Origin: Trichostrongylus colubriformis
Lineage: Eukaryota > Nematoda > Chromadorea > Rhabditida > Trichostrongylidae
DNA: 64,000 nucleotides
Assembly: GCA_963978905.1 (NCBI GenBank)
Contig: OZ022259.1
Coordinates: forward strand, 44,410,727-44,474,726
Reading direction: 5' to 3'
The position numbers and the translations under genes are program-made. This document shows, in pieces, positions 1-12,059 of the stretch. How positions within the stretch are numbered: the first letter of the stretch is position 1; every line of letters starts with the position of its first letter. Under the pieces are notes generated by a model that was not told where the DNA came from, made no database searches, and was given only the letters and a program-made list of their open reading frames with translations.

Positions 1-2315
1 TACTCCTAACAGACAAGCGTTTCATGAGAACGATTTTATTATGACAAACTGCCTGCTCCTGTGGCACAACGTTTCAGTCATCGGAGAATCGCATTTTAAC
101 ATCGGTTCTGATCATCGTTTAGTCCGAGTGACCATTGCGATGAATCTCTAGAAGGAAAGGAGACGGCTAGCTGCAAGTCACTCACGGAGATCTCGATTCA
201 CGTTGTGTGGGAATACGTTGAGAACGCTCGTTACCACGACAGACTTCTCCGGTGGTTTTGGAGACATTCAATATAGATAAAGGAAGATGATCTCTTCCAT
301 CCAAACGGTTGTTGAGGCTGCCTCAGAGCGCGTTCTAACAAACGACGCCAGCGGCTGAGTGTCGAGACTCTACGGATGCTGGCCACCGAAAGAATCTGAT
401 AAGTTCTCTCGACCCAGTGGCTCGTACGGTGCTGGGCAAGGTCATTCGCTCCAAAGTGGACAGCGACTATCGCAAATACGTTGTACGAAGAGCAAGGGAA
501 GCAGCGCAAATATCGCTCAGCATCAAAAAATCTTCATTAGCACTCGCCTCAAGACTACTTCTCCTGAGTATTTGACAAGAACGAACGGCTCTGTTGCTCG
601 AGGTCGCAAGGACATGGAGGAGGAGATACGAAGTTTCTTCCAGGGTCTATTCTCCATCAAAGTGCAGGTTCAGCCGTGTGCTATCTCATATGATGACGCA
701 GCTGAAAGGGGGGACTGGCGAGTTTTGGAGCTGGAAGTGGCCCATGCTATTCAACAGACAAAGAAAGGAAGACCACCTGGACCAGACCACATGCGAGCAG
801 AGCACTTTAAGTGTTTGGGGAAGTTCCTCACTCGTGCTCTCGCTGATATATTCACGAAAATCCTCGCGACGGGAACGGTTTCACGAGACCGGGTCGGACT
901 TAACACCATATTGGTACACAAAAAGAGACCGCTTGATGTCTTGGCCAGTTATCGCCCGATGGCTCTTCTATCTGTAGTGCTCAAGCTTTTTTCTCCTCTC
1001 ATTCTCGATCGCATGCGTCGCACTCTTACTATGAACACGTGCCGAGAGCAAGCCGGTTTTCGTGAAGGATATTCATCCGCGTCGTTTCGCAACTCACGGA
1101 ACACTGTAGAGAGTACCGGCTCCCGTTATGCTTCCTCCTTATCGATTTCAAGAAAGCATCTGACACGATCGAACATCAGGCGGTGATTAATGCTCTCACT
1201 ACGTTCGGAGTTCCTCAGCGATACATTGACGTAATGCGCCAGTGCAACACGGGCTACTTCACTGATATCAAGTTGCTGAATAGTCCGGTTCGTGTTGGAA
1301 TTCAACGAGGAGAGCCGCAAGGCGAAGTCATTTCTCCGAAACTGTTCTCCGCTGCTCTCGAGCTCGTAATGCGAAACGTTGAGCTACCTTGCGGCATGGA
1401 ATAGATGGTGAGAAGCCCCCAGTATCTGCTTTTTGCGGAGGACATCATCTATATCGGTACTAAGCCGTGTGCTCTCGAGGTTGAGAATTCTCTGCGAAGC
1501 CGTTCGTCTTACCGAGCTCCAAATCCATTCAGGCAAAACTCAGTGGATGAAGAACAGTTCCGTGGAGGATTACACTTTGCACCTGGAGGGCTCTGTGATC
1601 GAAGAAATCTCCTCGCACGTCTATCTCAGTCAGGCAATCACCATGGATAATGACCTCACAGCCGAGACCAGCCGGCGCCGTAAAGCAGGCTGGGCCGCGT
1701 TCAACAAGTATCGTGATGTTCTTACCGACAAGCGGCTAGACGGTCAGATCCGAGGACAAGTGTTTAATAGCCATGTCCTCCCAGCGCTAGTCTACAGATG
1801 CGAGACATCGAATACTACTCGGGCTGAGGAGGACAGGCTAGCAGTGATGCAAAGGGTTATGGATCGGATTATATGTGATAAGTCGATTATGCAAAAAATT
1901 CCGAGTCGCGAGATCCGGAGGCGAACCTGTGTTGGAGACGTGATTGAAACCATATACGATTCGAAGAAGCGTTGGGCCAGCCATGTTGCTCGCCTCATAG
2001 ATAACCGATGGTTGCGCCGAGTGACTGACTGGTATTCTCGTGGAGTGGAGAGACCGCCGGGAAGGCCACCAACCAGATAGAGCGATACACTGAAGATCTT
2101 TGGTCAGAGATGGCGGCAAGTGGCAAGAAATCGTGACGCTTGGCATGGATGTGTCCTGCAAGGATGGCGTGACCACCCTTGAAGAGCGAACTTCAAGGTA
2201 TTCAAGGTATCCCATGGGAAGCGATCACTAGCTCCAACCCATACCGCTGGTGGTGAGCAAACGGTTGACCCCGTTGACGGCAAAGGGCTGCACCGATGAA
2301 TGTAAATACAAATGT
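1..2315 (+). pseudogene. RTE-type LINE copy A: end of endonuclease, reverse transcriptase, 3' tail
   Basis: Remnant of a non-LTR retrotransposon. It starts inside the AP-endonuclease domain, where the GSDHR histidine motif falls near 105-120, so its 5' part lies outside the window. The linker and fingers/palm of the reverse transcriptase follow in several frames. The segments QGEVISPKLFSAALEL (1318-1365), FAEDI (about 1430-1445) and the RTE-type C-terminal region (1660-2080) are readable. The catalytic box reads FAED where FADD is expected. At least four frame changes or stops break the ORF, so it cannot make a working protein. The tail near 2300-2325 (GATGAATGTAAATACAAATG) is like those of RTE elements. 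The part from about 1190 to 2205 is nearly identical to copy B at 14,500-15,520, whereas the 5' part is clearly more diverged. The RTE clade is inferred from protein motifs and the tail. Confidence 0.85.
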
Positions 2316-2819
2316 AAATTTCGACTCCGTTCAACTGACTTCAACGTCATTCCAATTTGGTTTCATACTTGTGACTAACATTTCTTCTACTGATACCCTA
2401 CTGATTGATCGAAGTAGGTCTTAATCTAAAGTTTTATGGAATGATATCAAGGATAAAAGTGATTTGTATTCTACTGGCATATGTTGTGCATAAACATAAA
2501 CTACACAGTAGTTTCAGAACAGCCTCCACGACTTCACCACCTCACAGCAGTGACCACCAAGCAGCATAAAGCACAGCCCTAGACAATTCCGTTTGGAGCG
2601 CAAAACTTTTCACAATTGTATCGCTCTGTAGTAAAGTCTATTCTTTTGACAAAAGGTGAGGACGATTGGGGCCATGAACACCTGCCATCCGCAATATTTG
2701 CTGTTTCCATTATCGTGACGGGCAGTCTTATTAAATTTTGGAGCCACATCATGACGTCTGTTAATATCATCTCCTTCGAGTGATATTTATATTAACATTT
2801 CATTTGTTTTTTGATATTG

Positions 2820-3060
2820 ATAATGTGAGACCTTGTTGGCAAGAAGAGCCGAATGAATGACGTTTGGTCACGTCTGCACAGGACCAATGGGTTCGATTCC
2901 CGCAGAGGCATAAACATGCCTTACAAAACTAGCGAAAATGGTGAAGCCACCAGTGTCAGGTCTAAGCTGATAGGTTAAGACAGGCATAAACCAGCGTTAC
3001 AAAACTAGCGAAAATGGTGACGCCACCAGTGTCAGGTCTAAGCTGACAGGTTAAAACAAA
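2820..3060 (+). repeat. tRNA-like SINE with a duplicated 76 bp tail
   Basis: A B-box-like T-arm (GTTCGATTC, 2891-2899) sits inside a tRNA-like T stem. It is followed by two head-to-tail copies of a 76 bp unit, 2906-2981 and 2982-3057, differing at only a few positions. The A box upstream is degenerate. A tRNA head joined to an unrelated tail is the usual build of a SINE; no flanking target duplication was found. Confidence 0.5.
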
Positions 3061-3189
3061 CACGGTTACAACAACATTTCTAATGCAAAGAAATTCCGTG
3101 TTAATTCTAGAAGGTCACCCGACAATGGCACGTAGAACTTTCAGCAGAGTTGTGTGTTCAGTATGCGAGGGTTACAGAAGAAGAACGAC

Positions 3190-4610
3190 CTCTGCCAAAA
3201 AAGTTGCTGTGATCGGGACCTTGAATGTGGAGTCGACATTCAACCCTAAGATGTTTCTGACTTGATGAAGCGCAGAAGCATTCGAGTCTTAAGCCTCAAG
3301 ATAGACGCTGAAAAAAGGGGCAAAGGAGATCGGAGATGGTGTCAAATTCTTTTCGACGAAGGAGACATATAACGTAACGGCGTAGCCACAACAGTTGCAG
3401 AGCTCCTCAAGGACTGTGTTTCTGCAGTGAACAGGATCAGCAACCGGATCACAGCTATGAGGTTAGATGGGAATGAGGAATACTGGTCCATAAAAGGGTG
3501 TAAGGTGTCTCCACGTCTGAACCTTTTTCATTATGCTATCAGATAAGTAAGGAAATATGATCTTTAATCGTAGCAGGCAACCTAAACCATGTCGGTGGAG
3601 ATGGAATAGGGTTAGAGAGGGTGCAAAAGCCGACCCAGCCATCTGCATCTTGTTCTAAGAGTGAGATTCAGAAGGTTTTTTTTTACAGCGGCGAGGCAGG
3701 CAAACAGATACAGATCATGTGCTCATGAGATAACGGTTTCGTAGATGTGTAAATGACATCAAGGTATTGTCTGATGAGGAAATGTAAAATAAAAAACAGG
3801 CTCCTCATTCCGGTTGGGGTTGTACGGTCAGGGAGATTCGGACCAAATGGGGCTGATAGATGCATAGGAGGCGTTAGGAGAATTGGTAATATCGTGGCTC
3901 AATCGATCAACACGTAGCCACTGAAAGTGGAGGAAGTATCATGCTATCTATCTCCAAGCAGAAGAGCAGTGCAATGGAATGCTCCAACTACGGAATCAAG
4001 TTGACAGCGCGCACCACGGGGCTATTGAAGAAGCTGATCGATTCGTGGCTAAAGGAACTCAGTCCCATTTTTCAAAAACGATTCGGGTTCTGCCTAAGAG
4101 ATCCGCTTCCGACGCCATCCCAAATTACCAGACAGGGATGGAGAGGTATCGAGGAAAGCGACGATCATGCCACCTAACATTACTCGACCTTGAGAAAGTC
4201 CTCGATCATGTCCCAGTACCAGTACTCTGAAACGCGTCTCGGAAACTCCGTGTGTCGGAACGTCTGCTCTCATAGCTGATATATACGACTCAACTGGTTA
4301 AGGCAGCTGTATGCACTCCGCGCTATTTGTCAAATGAAGAAGATATTACGGTAGGGTTCATCAAGTATAGGCCCTCAGCCCGTTCTTCATCCTCTTCGCT
4401 CTAAATGTGATGGTGAAGCCCTTCGTGGAGGCATCACTGAAGACCACGCAGTACTCGGACGACTTGTCAACGGAGGTCAAATTGAAAGAAACTTCAGGAA
4501 AGAGTGCAGAACTACAAGACAAGCTTACAGAGAATGGACTTTGATTTAATGTCGATAAGACCAAATTTGAATATGTGTTGGACAATGTGAGACTAGCGAA
4601 GTTTACTACA
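3190..4610 (+). pseudogene. Decayed LINE of a second RTE-like lineage (endonuclease and RT pieces)
   Basis: Fragments readable in shifting frames match the order of an RTE-type polyprotein. The first is an endonuclease start near 3210 (IGTLNV). Next come KRRSIRVLSL and a stretch ending KDCVSAVNRI (to about 3490), then a gap. RT fingers follow from about 3975 with SNYGIKLTA, ITRQ, and HLTLLDLEKVLDHVP (about 4170-4210), which stands where RTE elements read HLAFLDLEKAFDRVP. Further 3', a D-D-containing palm region is too decayed to place. Stops and frameshifts are dense. The sequence is unlike RTE copies A and B, so it is another, older family. The function is read from motif order only. Confidence 0.6.
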
Positions 4611-4755
4611 AAAGACTCAAAAAAGACAAAAATAGTAGGAGAAACGAAAAACCCCTTCTTAAACGACTGGACAAACAGCGTAGGGCCTTGCAAAGCCCTA
4701 CATCATATTTGTGTAATAGTTTCTCCAGGCATAGGACACAAGAACATGCCTACGA

Positions 4756-4868
4756 AGCGCTCCCACCCTTCCCGTTAAAGTACTGCACCGCTCCTTGGTG
4801 CAGTATTTTGACGGTAAGTACTGCACGACGGAGCGGTGCAGTACTTTGACGGGAAGGGTGGGAGCGCT
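4756..4868. repeat. 113 bp foldback with 39 bp arms
   Basis: Arms 4756-4794 and 4830-4868 are reverse complements at 38 of 39 positions, with outer ends AGCGCTCCCACCC and GGGTGGGAGCGCT. The 35 bp loop carries another copy of the GTGCAGTA(C/T)TTTGACGG core, so the structure combines inverted and direct repeats. It looks like a small non-autonomous DNA element. No target duplication is obvious. Confidence 0.7.
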
Positions 4869-6299
4869 ATCATAAATACCGTGGAAAGGAAAATTTTCGA
4901 GACATAGTAAGAGGCTGGAAATAAGAAAGTTTTCCTTAGAAATAAATGCAGAGACGAGCCGCGTGATTCTCTCCAACCAATCACATGAATACAGTGTTGT
5001 GCACCATGGAATGAGTGTGATACCTATGGTCAACAAAGCCATAGCACGTTTGCACTAATTAAAGGCACATTTCAGGCTTACCCTGAGTGGGTTGAAGCGC
5101 TAAACTATGAAAACAGAGATGCTGAGGAATACGCCGATAGAGAAAAATCCAAAAGAAGTCCCCGAAAAGGGTAGAAATAAGGACTCCTGACATCTGACGT
5201 TGGACGAGATTATCGCGTGAAAACGAGCCTTTGGATCAGTTCCCGCTGGCTGGTATCGGAAGGAACTCTAGGATATCACCTGTTTCCACATGTCAACGTC
5301 TCCTTTATCGTTGGCATCGTTCCTTATCTTATGTTATCGTACAAATTGTAAGCCTCATTTTCCACGTTGTTGCCATCATTACCACTGGCTGCTAACAATC
5401 ACGTCCGGAATGGGCGTGCCCGAGCTCCAGGGTGCGGCCGAGCTGGCTTCAAGAGCTCCGTGCGCTGCGATGACTCATCGTCGCGCTTCGATATGTGCAC
5501 AGCCTCCCTGCCCGTTTGGGGAACTGTTAGGTCATGTGAAAGGGCTGCAATGTTTCCCTAATCCTGGGATGTGCCTTTAAGAGTTTGATTAGGGTGGGTC
5601 ACCATTCCGTCCTCTACCACTGATCCCAGCCAAAGGCGGTGAGGATAGTGTTCCGGTGGCAACAGTAAGTCGGTATGGTACAAGTATAAAAGAGCGGCTC
5701 TACAATAGAGTCTCTCGGCAGCATTTAATAGACCAGCATTCACCGCAAGGCGCCGAAAGTTTGCCCATAAAGCTCAAAATTCTTTTGCAACGGCTTTTCG
5801 TAACCGATTTTGTTAGTCTTTTTGTGTCATTTGGAAAAATTTTTGACATTTTTTCAGAGAATGAAAAAAGAAAATTTTTTTAAAAATTTTGTAAGTCTCA
5901 CATTGTTCAATACATGTTTGGATCAGCATGAGGCTTTTGGACAAGACACTGCTCACGACAAATTTATAAACTCCGACGAATTCCTAAAACCGATAAAGGA
6001 TGGCTATGGGAAGACCATGGAAAGGGGAGAAAACTTCTGGCTCTCCGGGAGTGACCTTGCTGCTTAGAAGTTCGAGGCCACAGTGAGCGCGGCGTTAATG
6101 ATATGATGAGGTAGTCCACAAGAATCTTGCGCGATCGACGCGCTTCAGAACACTCAGTGGCAAAATTCATAAAACAGTGGTGAATTCTGCAATGCTTCAC
6201 GGTAGCGAATGTTAACCCACAACAAAGATACATGGAAGACAGGAACACGTATCTGAAATGACGAGTATATAGAGATGGGTTCGTGTTAAAACGCCCTGG

Positions 6300-6545
6300 A
6301 CAATGTCAGGATTGATAAAATCCATGCAGATGACCTCTGTCCAGACGAAGTTGAGACAGCAGCAGCTTCGAAGGTATGAACTCGCGCTAAGACCAGACGA
6401 CGGCTCTGTGGAAAACACCAGAGGTTCGAGGGCAAGAGAACCAAGCACATGGAGCATCATAGAAGAGAAGGCCATGGCGGAGGATGCCTTGAATTAGAGC
6501 GAATGGCGACGTTGGAAAAGAAAAGCAAGCCTTGTGACAGTCCGA
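6300..6545 (+). pseudogene. Possible 3' fragment of an RTE-like LINE
   Basis: The reading TWSIIEEKAMAEDALN, a stop, then SEWRRWKRKA (6450-6520) resembles the C-terminus of RTE polyproteins, which usually read W-(L/V)-D-x-I-x-x-D-M then a D-A-L-x-R-x-x-W-R pattern. Nothing upstream back to 5900 can be aligned with confidence. It could be the 3' end of the decayed LINE at 3190-4610. Confidence 0.35.
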
Positions 6546-6559
6546 GACTACGCTAGGGA

Positions 6560-7780
6560 AACGAAAAATGTGATGCCTTGTCAAATGGTTTACTTTGCCG
6601 CACTCTGAGTCTTCCTTCCAGCATCGCTGCAATCAGTTTAGGGATAACGGCCAGGCTACAAGGAAAGTCTTTCTACTGACCGCCGAATTAGCCGGCCAGA
6701 ACTGTGTGGCAGATCTTCCTTTTCTTTTCCTGTTCCCTTTCCTTGGTCCCCATAACGCTGAAAGGTTCACCTCTCAGTGGTCAAATCAGCTGGCTTACCT
6801 TTTCGTGGTAATAGATCCACGAGCACTGTCTATTTTGCACCATTCTGTGCCACTATGGTGGCTATCACGCCGCTACATGCACTCAAACCTGAGCTAGCCA
6901 CGCTCAACTGACTTATTTAAGTTGACATACTGACAGACGCCTATACTGAAGAGTGCTGTCAGCAAAAACTCTCACGCCTGACTTTGAAGTCCCACCTCGC
7001 TGTGCAAAGTGTGGATTCACCCTTTATAGCCGCCCTGTGAGATTGCTCTCTTAGCTCTCTTTGGACTATTTATTATCATTATGAGCTCTAGCCGTAATAT
7101 TTTGGTCTAAACTTGCCATTTACAAAAGCAGAAGTTTAAAAGCAACCTGAACTTGTGAACAGAATGAAGCAACGTTTCTCATTTTTTGGCAGGAAAAATT
7201 GCCGAGTGCTGTTATTTCGGTGTTACGGCCGGACACTTCTAATGATAAGCATGTACTTTAGTTTCTTGACGTACTTGATCAGGGTGAATCAGAAAGTCGA
7301 AATCTGCATACATTTTACCGCTACTGTCTATCGATACTCAGCAATTCTCTCAAATGCGCGTAGGCCTCCTCCATAAAAAAATTAAGACTGCCCTTAACAT
7401 TAGTTCTCCTACCTCTAACAGCTCAATATATTTCTTATCTAGTAGTGGTAACCAATGCAGTATATACTGAACAATAACATAATTAGTCAAAGTTCTTGGC
7501 GAGGTTTCATTGAGAACTTCATTTAGCCTGTAATGATTACAGAAGTGAATTGAGTGTTTCTAAATATATCTTTCGGCGTGCAATATCACTCGCTTACTTT
7601 TCGATGTAATCTTCGCTTGGGACCTTTACCTTCGGGTCCTCAGCTATATATAGGTGAACAATAGATGGTGCTGTGAGGAAAAGGTATTCCGTCCAGTTCA
7701 CCTTAAAAACGTTTATGGTCACCCCAACATATTTTTAGGCAGTGACCCATCCATGCTCCTAAACTGTTTTAATCGTGCAA
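6560..7780. other. No gene recognised
   Basis: AT-rich sequence with short frames only. No splice-bounded exon, RNA gene or recognisable repeat was seen. Confidence 0.4.
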
Positions 7781-7794
7781 TTTCCTCAAAACAG

Positions 7795-7943
7795 TGTTAC
7801 TTCGAATAACTCTACGCAAGCTATCAATGACAATTATTAGATTTGCGCTCCCCAAAGGCAACACCTCTCTCATTCCAGAAATTGCTCCTACCACGGCACA
7901 CCTGCACAATGATATTAGACGGGGCAATGCTCCGTTTTATCAG
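7795..7943 (+). CDS. Candidate internal exon, unknown protein
   Basis: A 149 bp open stretch lies between a good acceptor (TTTCCTCAAAACAG, ending 7794) and a consensus donor (CAG|GTAAGT at 7943). Only one frame is open, and it reads through LRKLSMTIIRFALPKGN to IRRGNAPFYQ. The product is not recognised. The next plausible exon on this strand (acceptor TTTTTCAG near 8284) does not continue in phase, so the gene may be dead or misread. The splice sites are seen; that it is coding is inference. Confidence 0.3.
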
Positions 7944-8712
7944 GTAAGTGCCTTCAAACCACGTGCTCTGCATAACGATTGAACCGGCTATAAGTTGTGA
8001 GAAACTCTCTCTGTCAAACTTCTGAGAATGTTTCCGAAGTAAACGTGTAACCAGTGTGGAGGCGCATGCTCACATCCACATCAAAGTCCAGTTGGAAAAC
8101 AAAAAATTCTTTTCATTTGCTTTGGAACTGCTGCTCTTCCTATTTTGCAAATATGTATAACGCTGACTCCGAGTCAACAGAGTCAACAATAAAGAAATAA
8201 CAACAAAAGACATTTTGCAACCCTTTGCTTCTCCATTGTTTTGAATGAGATTACGCTTATCCAACCCCATAAAAAGTTTTTCAGTATGTTTTTGATCCAC
8301 TTGGTGTCATGCCTCAATGATAGCCTATTGGAACTCTTTGACTCTCTCCAAATGGCTCCCATCGGCAGGATTCATTTTCACCATGAAAATCCACACATTC
8401 TTCACCGGATAAAGTATACCGTTGCTGGCCAGGTTGGAAGATCCATTCTATGACAGCTTCACCATGATGAGTGTTCAAACTGACATGAACTAGCTCATTA
8501 GTTTGCATGCAAACAACATAGCACGCTGAGAGCAAAGCACGTCGCATGAAGACGCACAACCGTATGGTTCACCCTTGCACAATAACTCGGAAGAGCTTTT
8601 GTCCACACACTATGACACCCTCGCCTTATAAGCGTTTTGGAAACTCAAATCTGTTCCTCATGCAATGGTGCCGGTGGTAGGTCATTCTGATTTGTTTTCA
8701 TCCATCTCTTAG

Positions 8713-8966
8713 CGAAATCGTTCAGGTTTTCGCTTCTAGGACCATGAACGAGGCCCTCTTCACATCCCGCATGGAAACGGTCTTGTATTTCTTCAGACGT
8801 GATGAACGTGCCTTGACAAATTGAACTTCAGCGAAGATGTTGTTCATTGGCATGATCAATGAATACCCTATCTCCTCTCTTGAAATGCTGCACCCGTCTC
8901 TATCGGAAAGCAGCAAGGCCTTCAACACCTCTTCTGGTTTTATACACTGCAGAATTCAGTTGAAAT
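8713..8966 (+). pseudogene. Possible broken exon, unknown protein
   Basis: After CTCTTAG near 8712, one frame stays open for about 84 codons apart from a single TGA (about 8820). It reads ASRTMNEALFTSRMETV, then after the stop FIGMINEYPISSLEML. One stop in a long frame is compatible with a pseudogenised exon. The opposite strand also holds a 68-codon frame here, so strand and coding nature are uncertain. No family recognised. Confidence 0.25.
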
Positions 8967-8969
8967 GAA

Positions 8970-9375
8970 TAAAGACCGCGTGATGCCGTCGCAATTTTTG
9001 TGCGATCTGCCATTCGTACATCCCCAGTCCTTTCTAAGAAGAAAGATACCGTGTGCGACATTAAAAGAGCTTCAGCAAGTGATTGTCAAAAGCGACTAGA
9101 AAACATGAGGTGGTTGTGTCATTTCAAAAAGTAGGAATGCATCGTTTTCAATACCTGTGAAGGATTTGATGATTATACGTGAACGCATATTTACTCTGAC
9201 TATATTACTTATTTGAAGAGTTTTTGCAAATAGCTCTGCAAAAGAGCTTTTGAACCAATGATGGGTGTCTGTACCGTTATGCAGAGGACTGTTGCTTTGG
9301 TCGCTGATGAGCTGGGTTTCACTATGCTTACAACATAGCGGTCGATTTTTTTCATTGCAAGTCATCATGTTATCC
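8970..9375. other. No gene recognised
   Basis: No splice-bounded exon or repeat seen; only shadow frames. Confidence 0.35.
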
Positions 9376-9379
9376 ATCC

Positions 9380-9775
9380 AAATATAATGCGCTAAGTACG
9401 TTAGTCTGTCTGTGTGTGCGTGAGTTACACTGTTTGTCGCCAAATTCATAGTTTGCCTCGCAGAAAGCTGGGACATCAACGGTGGAAAGGAATAGAGGAT
9501 AAAAAAGATAACAGCTGGTAACGGCTGAGAAAGAGCGTCGAAGCACGTGGACCATCAAATCCGTTGAGCTTATCGAGTTGGTGGTAGAGCGTTGAAAACC
9601 ATAGCTGTTACGCAGCGTAGTTCGGGGATATCAGTGGTGAGTGATCGAATGTGATAGCGACTTGTAAGAAATCTCGCATTGACCCCAAACGTTGACATCG
9701 ATAGCTGTTTTGAGTGTGGTAAGAGACATTGGTAGTAGGAGATCAGAAGTGATAAAAACTCAGAAGGGTGACATG
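9380..9775 (+). repeat. Diverged family-R repeat
   Basis: A GTCTGTCTGTGTGTG head (9398-9415) is followed by the CGCAGAAAGCTGGGA segment and two worn subrepeats. It parallels the cleaner copies at 31,170-31,800 and 36,960-37,560 and is the most decayed copy of this repeat in the window. Confidence 0.5.
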
Positions 9776-11940
9776 ATTTATTTATTTACTTATTTATTTA
9801 TTTATTTACTTTGCGTCCGCAGACGCGCTGCCATGACATACCTTGCAGATAGGAGTTAGTCTGGATATCGTTCAAAAAAAAATAGTCAGAGTAAATAGCA
9901 ATTCAATGTCAAACTCGGAAAACACAGGCGATAACAGAACAGAAACAATGAAATAAAATAAATCTCTGAGAACATGGTAGTAACGGAAGTAGAGTGAAGA
10001 GAAGATACGATGAGTTCAGGCTCTGTCCAAATTTGTGGAGAAGATCCTTGCAACTGGAGTGGTAGCGCAGCAACACATCTGGTTACCAAAACGGCCGGAT
10101 GACGTTGTGACCGCTCCAACCCGCATATGTAGAAGCCAGAACACGATAATCCCTTGCACCAGTCGGCTATGGTGCCCGGTCGCCACAAGTGGGGTCATAG
10201 GGGCTTACCGCAACTGCGAGACACGGGTATACCGAGCTCCCTCGTGGAAACGGTAAGCTAGGAGGGTATAATGCCTAAACTACACGCATGCGCCCGGAGC
10301 GATCATCCAGTTCTCAACCGTTGGCCCTAGACAAGGGAGAACCCTCCGAGCTACAGAGTATCTGCCTTCCTTAAAAGCTGACAAGAATCCGAACAAGGTC
10401 TAACTGAACAAACTGATCAGTAACAGATTCAGCGACAGGCGAGATAGGAGAAATAAAATAAAGCGAAATAGAGGCACAACTTGAGGAAGCAATCCATTGA
10501 AAGGCGATGCAAGAGAATAAGAAGGTATGAGCCAGCTCAGCATCAAGCTATATCGGGGATGCCCAGTAACTCTAAAAGATTCATCCGTTTGAGGGCCCCT
10601 TTAAACTGGTTGGAGTTTGTAAGTTCCAGGACAGTAGAAGCATAGCTTCCAGCCATTTCGCCGTCCTTACAGAGAAGCTGTTCAACCAAAGTTCACGACG
10701 ATTTGCCCATCCTGTGGTTGAGAATACGAAACGTCCTCTTTTGCCGGATGTGGGCAGAAATCTCCAGTAGGTCGATGGCTTAATGCGAAGTTCACCTTTC
10801 AGAAGCTTGAAAGCAAAAACTAGATCCGATTAAATGCGCCTATAACAGAGACCTTTCAAATTCAATTTTTTCAGCCGTTCTTGATACACTGGCAAGGCTT
10901 GTGGATAGTTATCAGATGGAAAAACTCGGTAAAATAGAATCCTAGTAGAAGTCTTTTGGATTCTTTCGATTTTTTGCATATCACCGACAAGAGAAGGGCT
11001 CCATACAGAACTACAGTACTCTATCACTGGTAGGACGTACATTTTATACAGCTTAATCCACACGTTAGCCTCGAAACTATGTATATTTCTGAATAACATG
11101 TGGACTAGTCTGAGCCCCTTTTTGGAAACCACGTCTATATGATCGCTCCACTTCAGACTCCTTGACAGGTTCACTCCGAGGTCTTTGGTAGTGTCGCATT
11201 CACTTATTGGAGTTCCATCAGGGAAGCAGGCGTCTAACTGAGGCGACCCTAATGTGAAAAGATGGGTTTTATCCGGATTAATTTTGAGTCCCCATTGAGT
11301 TCACCAATTGACCATCTATTCAACGGCTTGGTTCAGAAGGTTCTGAGCGCTTTCTTTCTTCTTCTTTCTTCTTTTCTCTTCTTTTCGTCATAAGCAACAG
11401 AAATCTCCATGTCATCAGCAAAGGTTGCGACCTGCAGATTGGTATCGGTTCTGATGTAGCCTACGAGGTCGTCAGCATAGATAAGAAAAAGCAATGGTGA
11501 AAGGCTACCTCCCTGAGGAACTCCAGATGTGCAATTTCTCAAGGTGGACACATAGTTGGAGTAGCGGACTCTCATTTTCCACTCTGCCAAGTAGGACTGG
11601 AAGCATCTAAGCGCACACCCTCTGACACCGATGCTTTCAAGCTTAGGCTGGACCTGCAAACCGTATCGAAAGCTTTCGTTAGATCGAAGTAGACGATGGC
11701 CACCCTGCGACCCGAATTTATTGCTTCAATCCAGTAGTGCGTGCAATCAATTAGCTGCGAGCACGTAGAAGCGCCAGGGAAGAATCCTTCAATCATTAGA
11801 GTTGTGTCAAGGGATAAGAAGACAGCCATAGGGAGATAGCATTTACTTTTGATAAAGTCGGATGAGAACTGATAACGAGTTGAACAGAACCGACACATCG
11901 CTTACTACTAAACGACAACCATAGCTAAAGTGTTAAATGA
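9776..11940 (-). pseudogene. CR1-like LINE, 5'-truncated, RT region plus 3' UTR
   Basis: Reading on the minus strand, the element opens near 11,900. The palm motif VAIVYFDLTKAFDTV lies near 11,660-11,705. GVPQGGSLSPLLFLIYADDL follows, then the catalytic FADD box at 11,411-11,422. A pyrimidine microsatellite (about 11,347-11,390) interrupts the frame. The connection/thumb segment LPVIEYCSSVWSPS (about 11,000-11,045) runs into an in-frame stop at 10,830, and the same frame continues as SDLVFAFKLLKGELR, the usual C-terminal region of CR1 proteins. Below 10,560 it appears non-coding (3' UTR) and ends in a run of TAAA on the minus strand, 9776-9815. The intact FADD and modest damage suggest it is younger than the LINE at 3190. 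Nothing 5' of the RT fingers remains. Confidence 0.75.
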
Positions 11941-12059
11941 CCAGTGCGTTAACACATTTAGGTTGTGTTCCTGGATAAGGCTCACCTAAATGGAGTGTCC
12001 ACGCTTTCAAATTATGCTCAATGTCCATAGATATCCGCCCCTAGCCCCGTTACCTCAAA

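Noticed and set aside
8314..8559. Minus-strand 81-codon frame with a possible signal peptide
   Set aside because: It overlaps a plus-strand frame with a good TTTTTCAG acceptor. Neither strand shows a recognisable domain and no donor fits the minus-strand reading.
9776..9815. Independent TTTA microsatellite
   Set aside because: It fits better as the 3' tail of the minus-strand CR1-like LINE.
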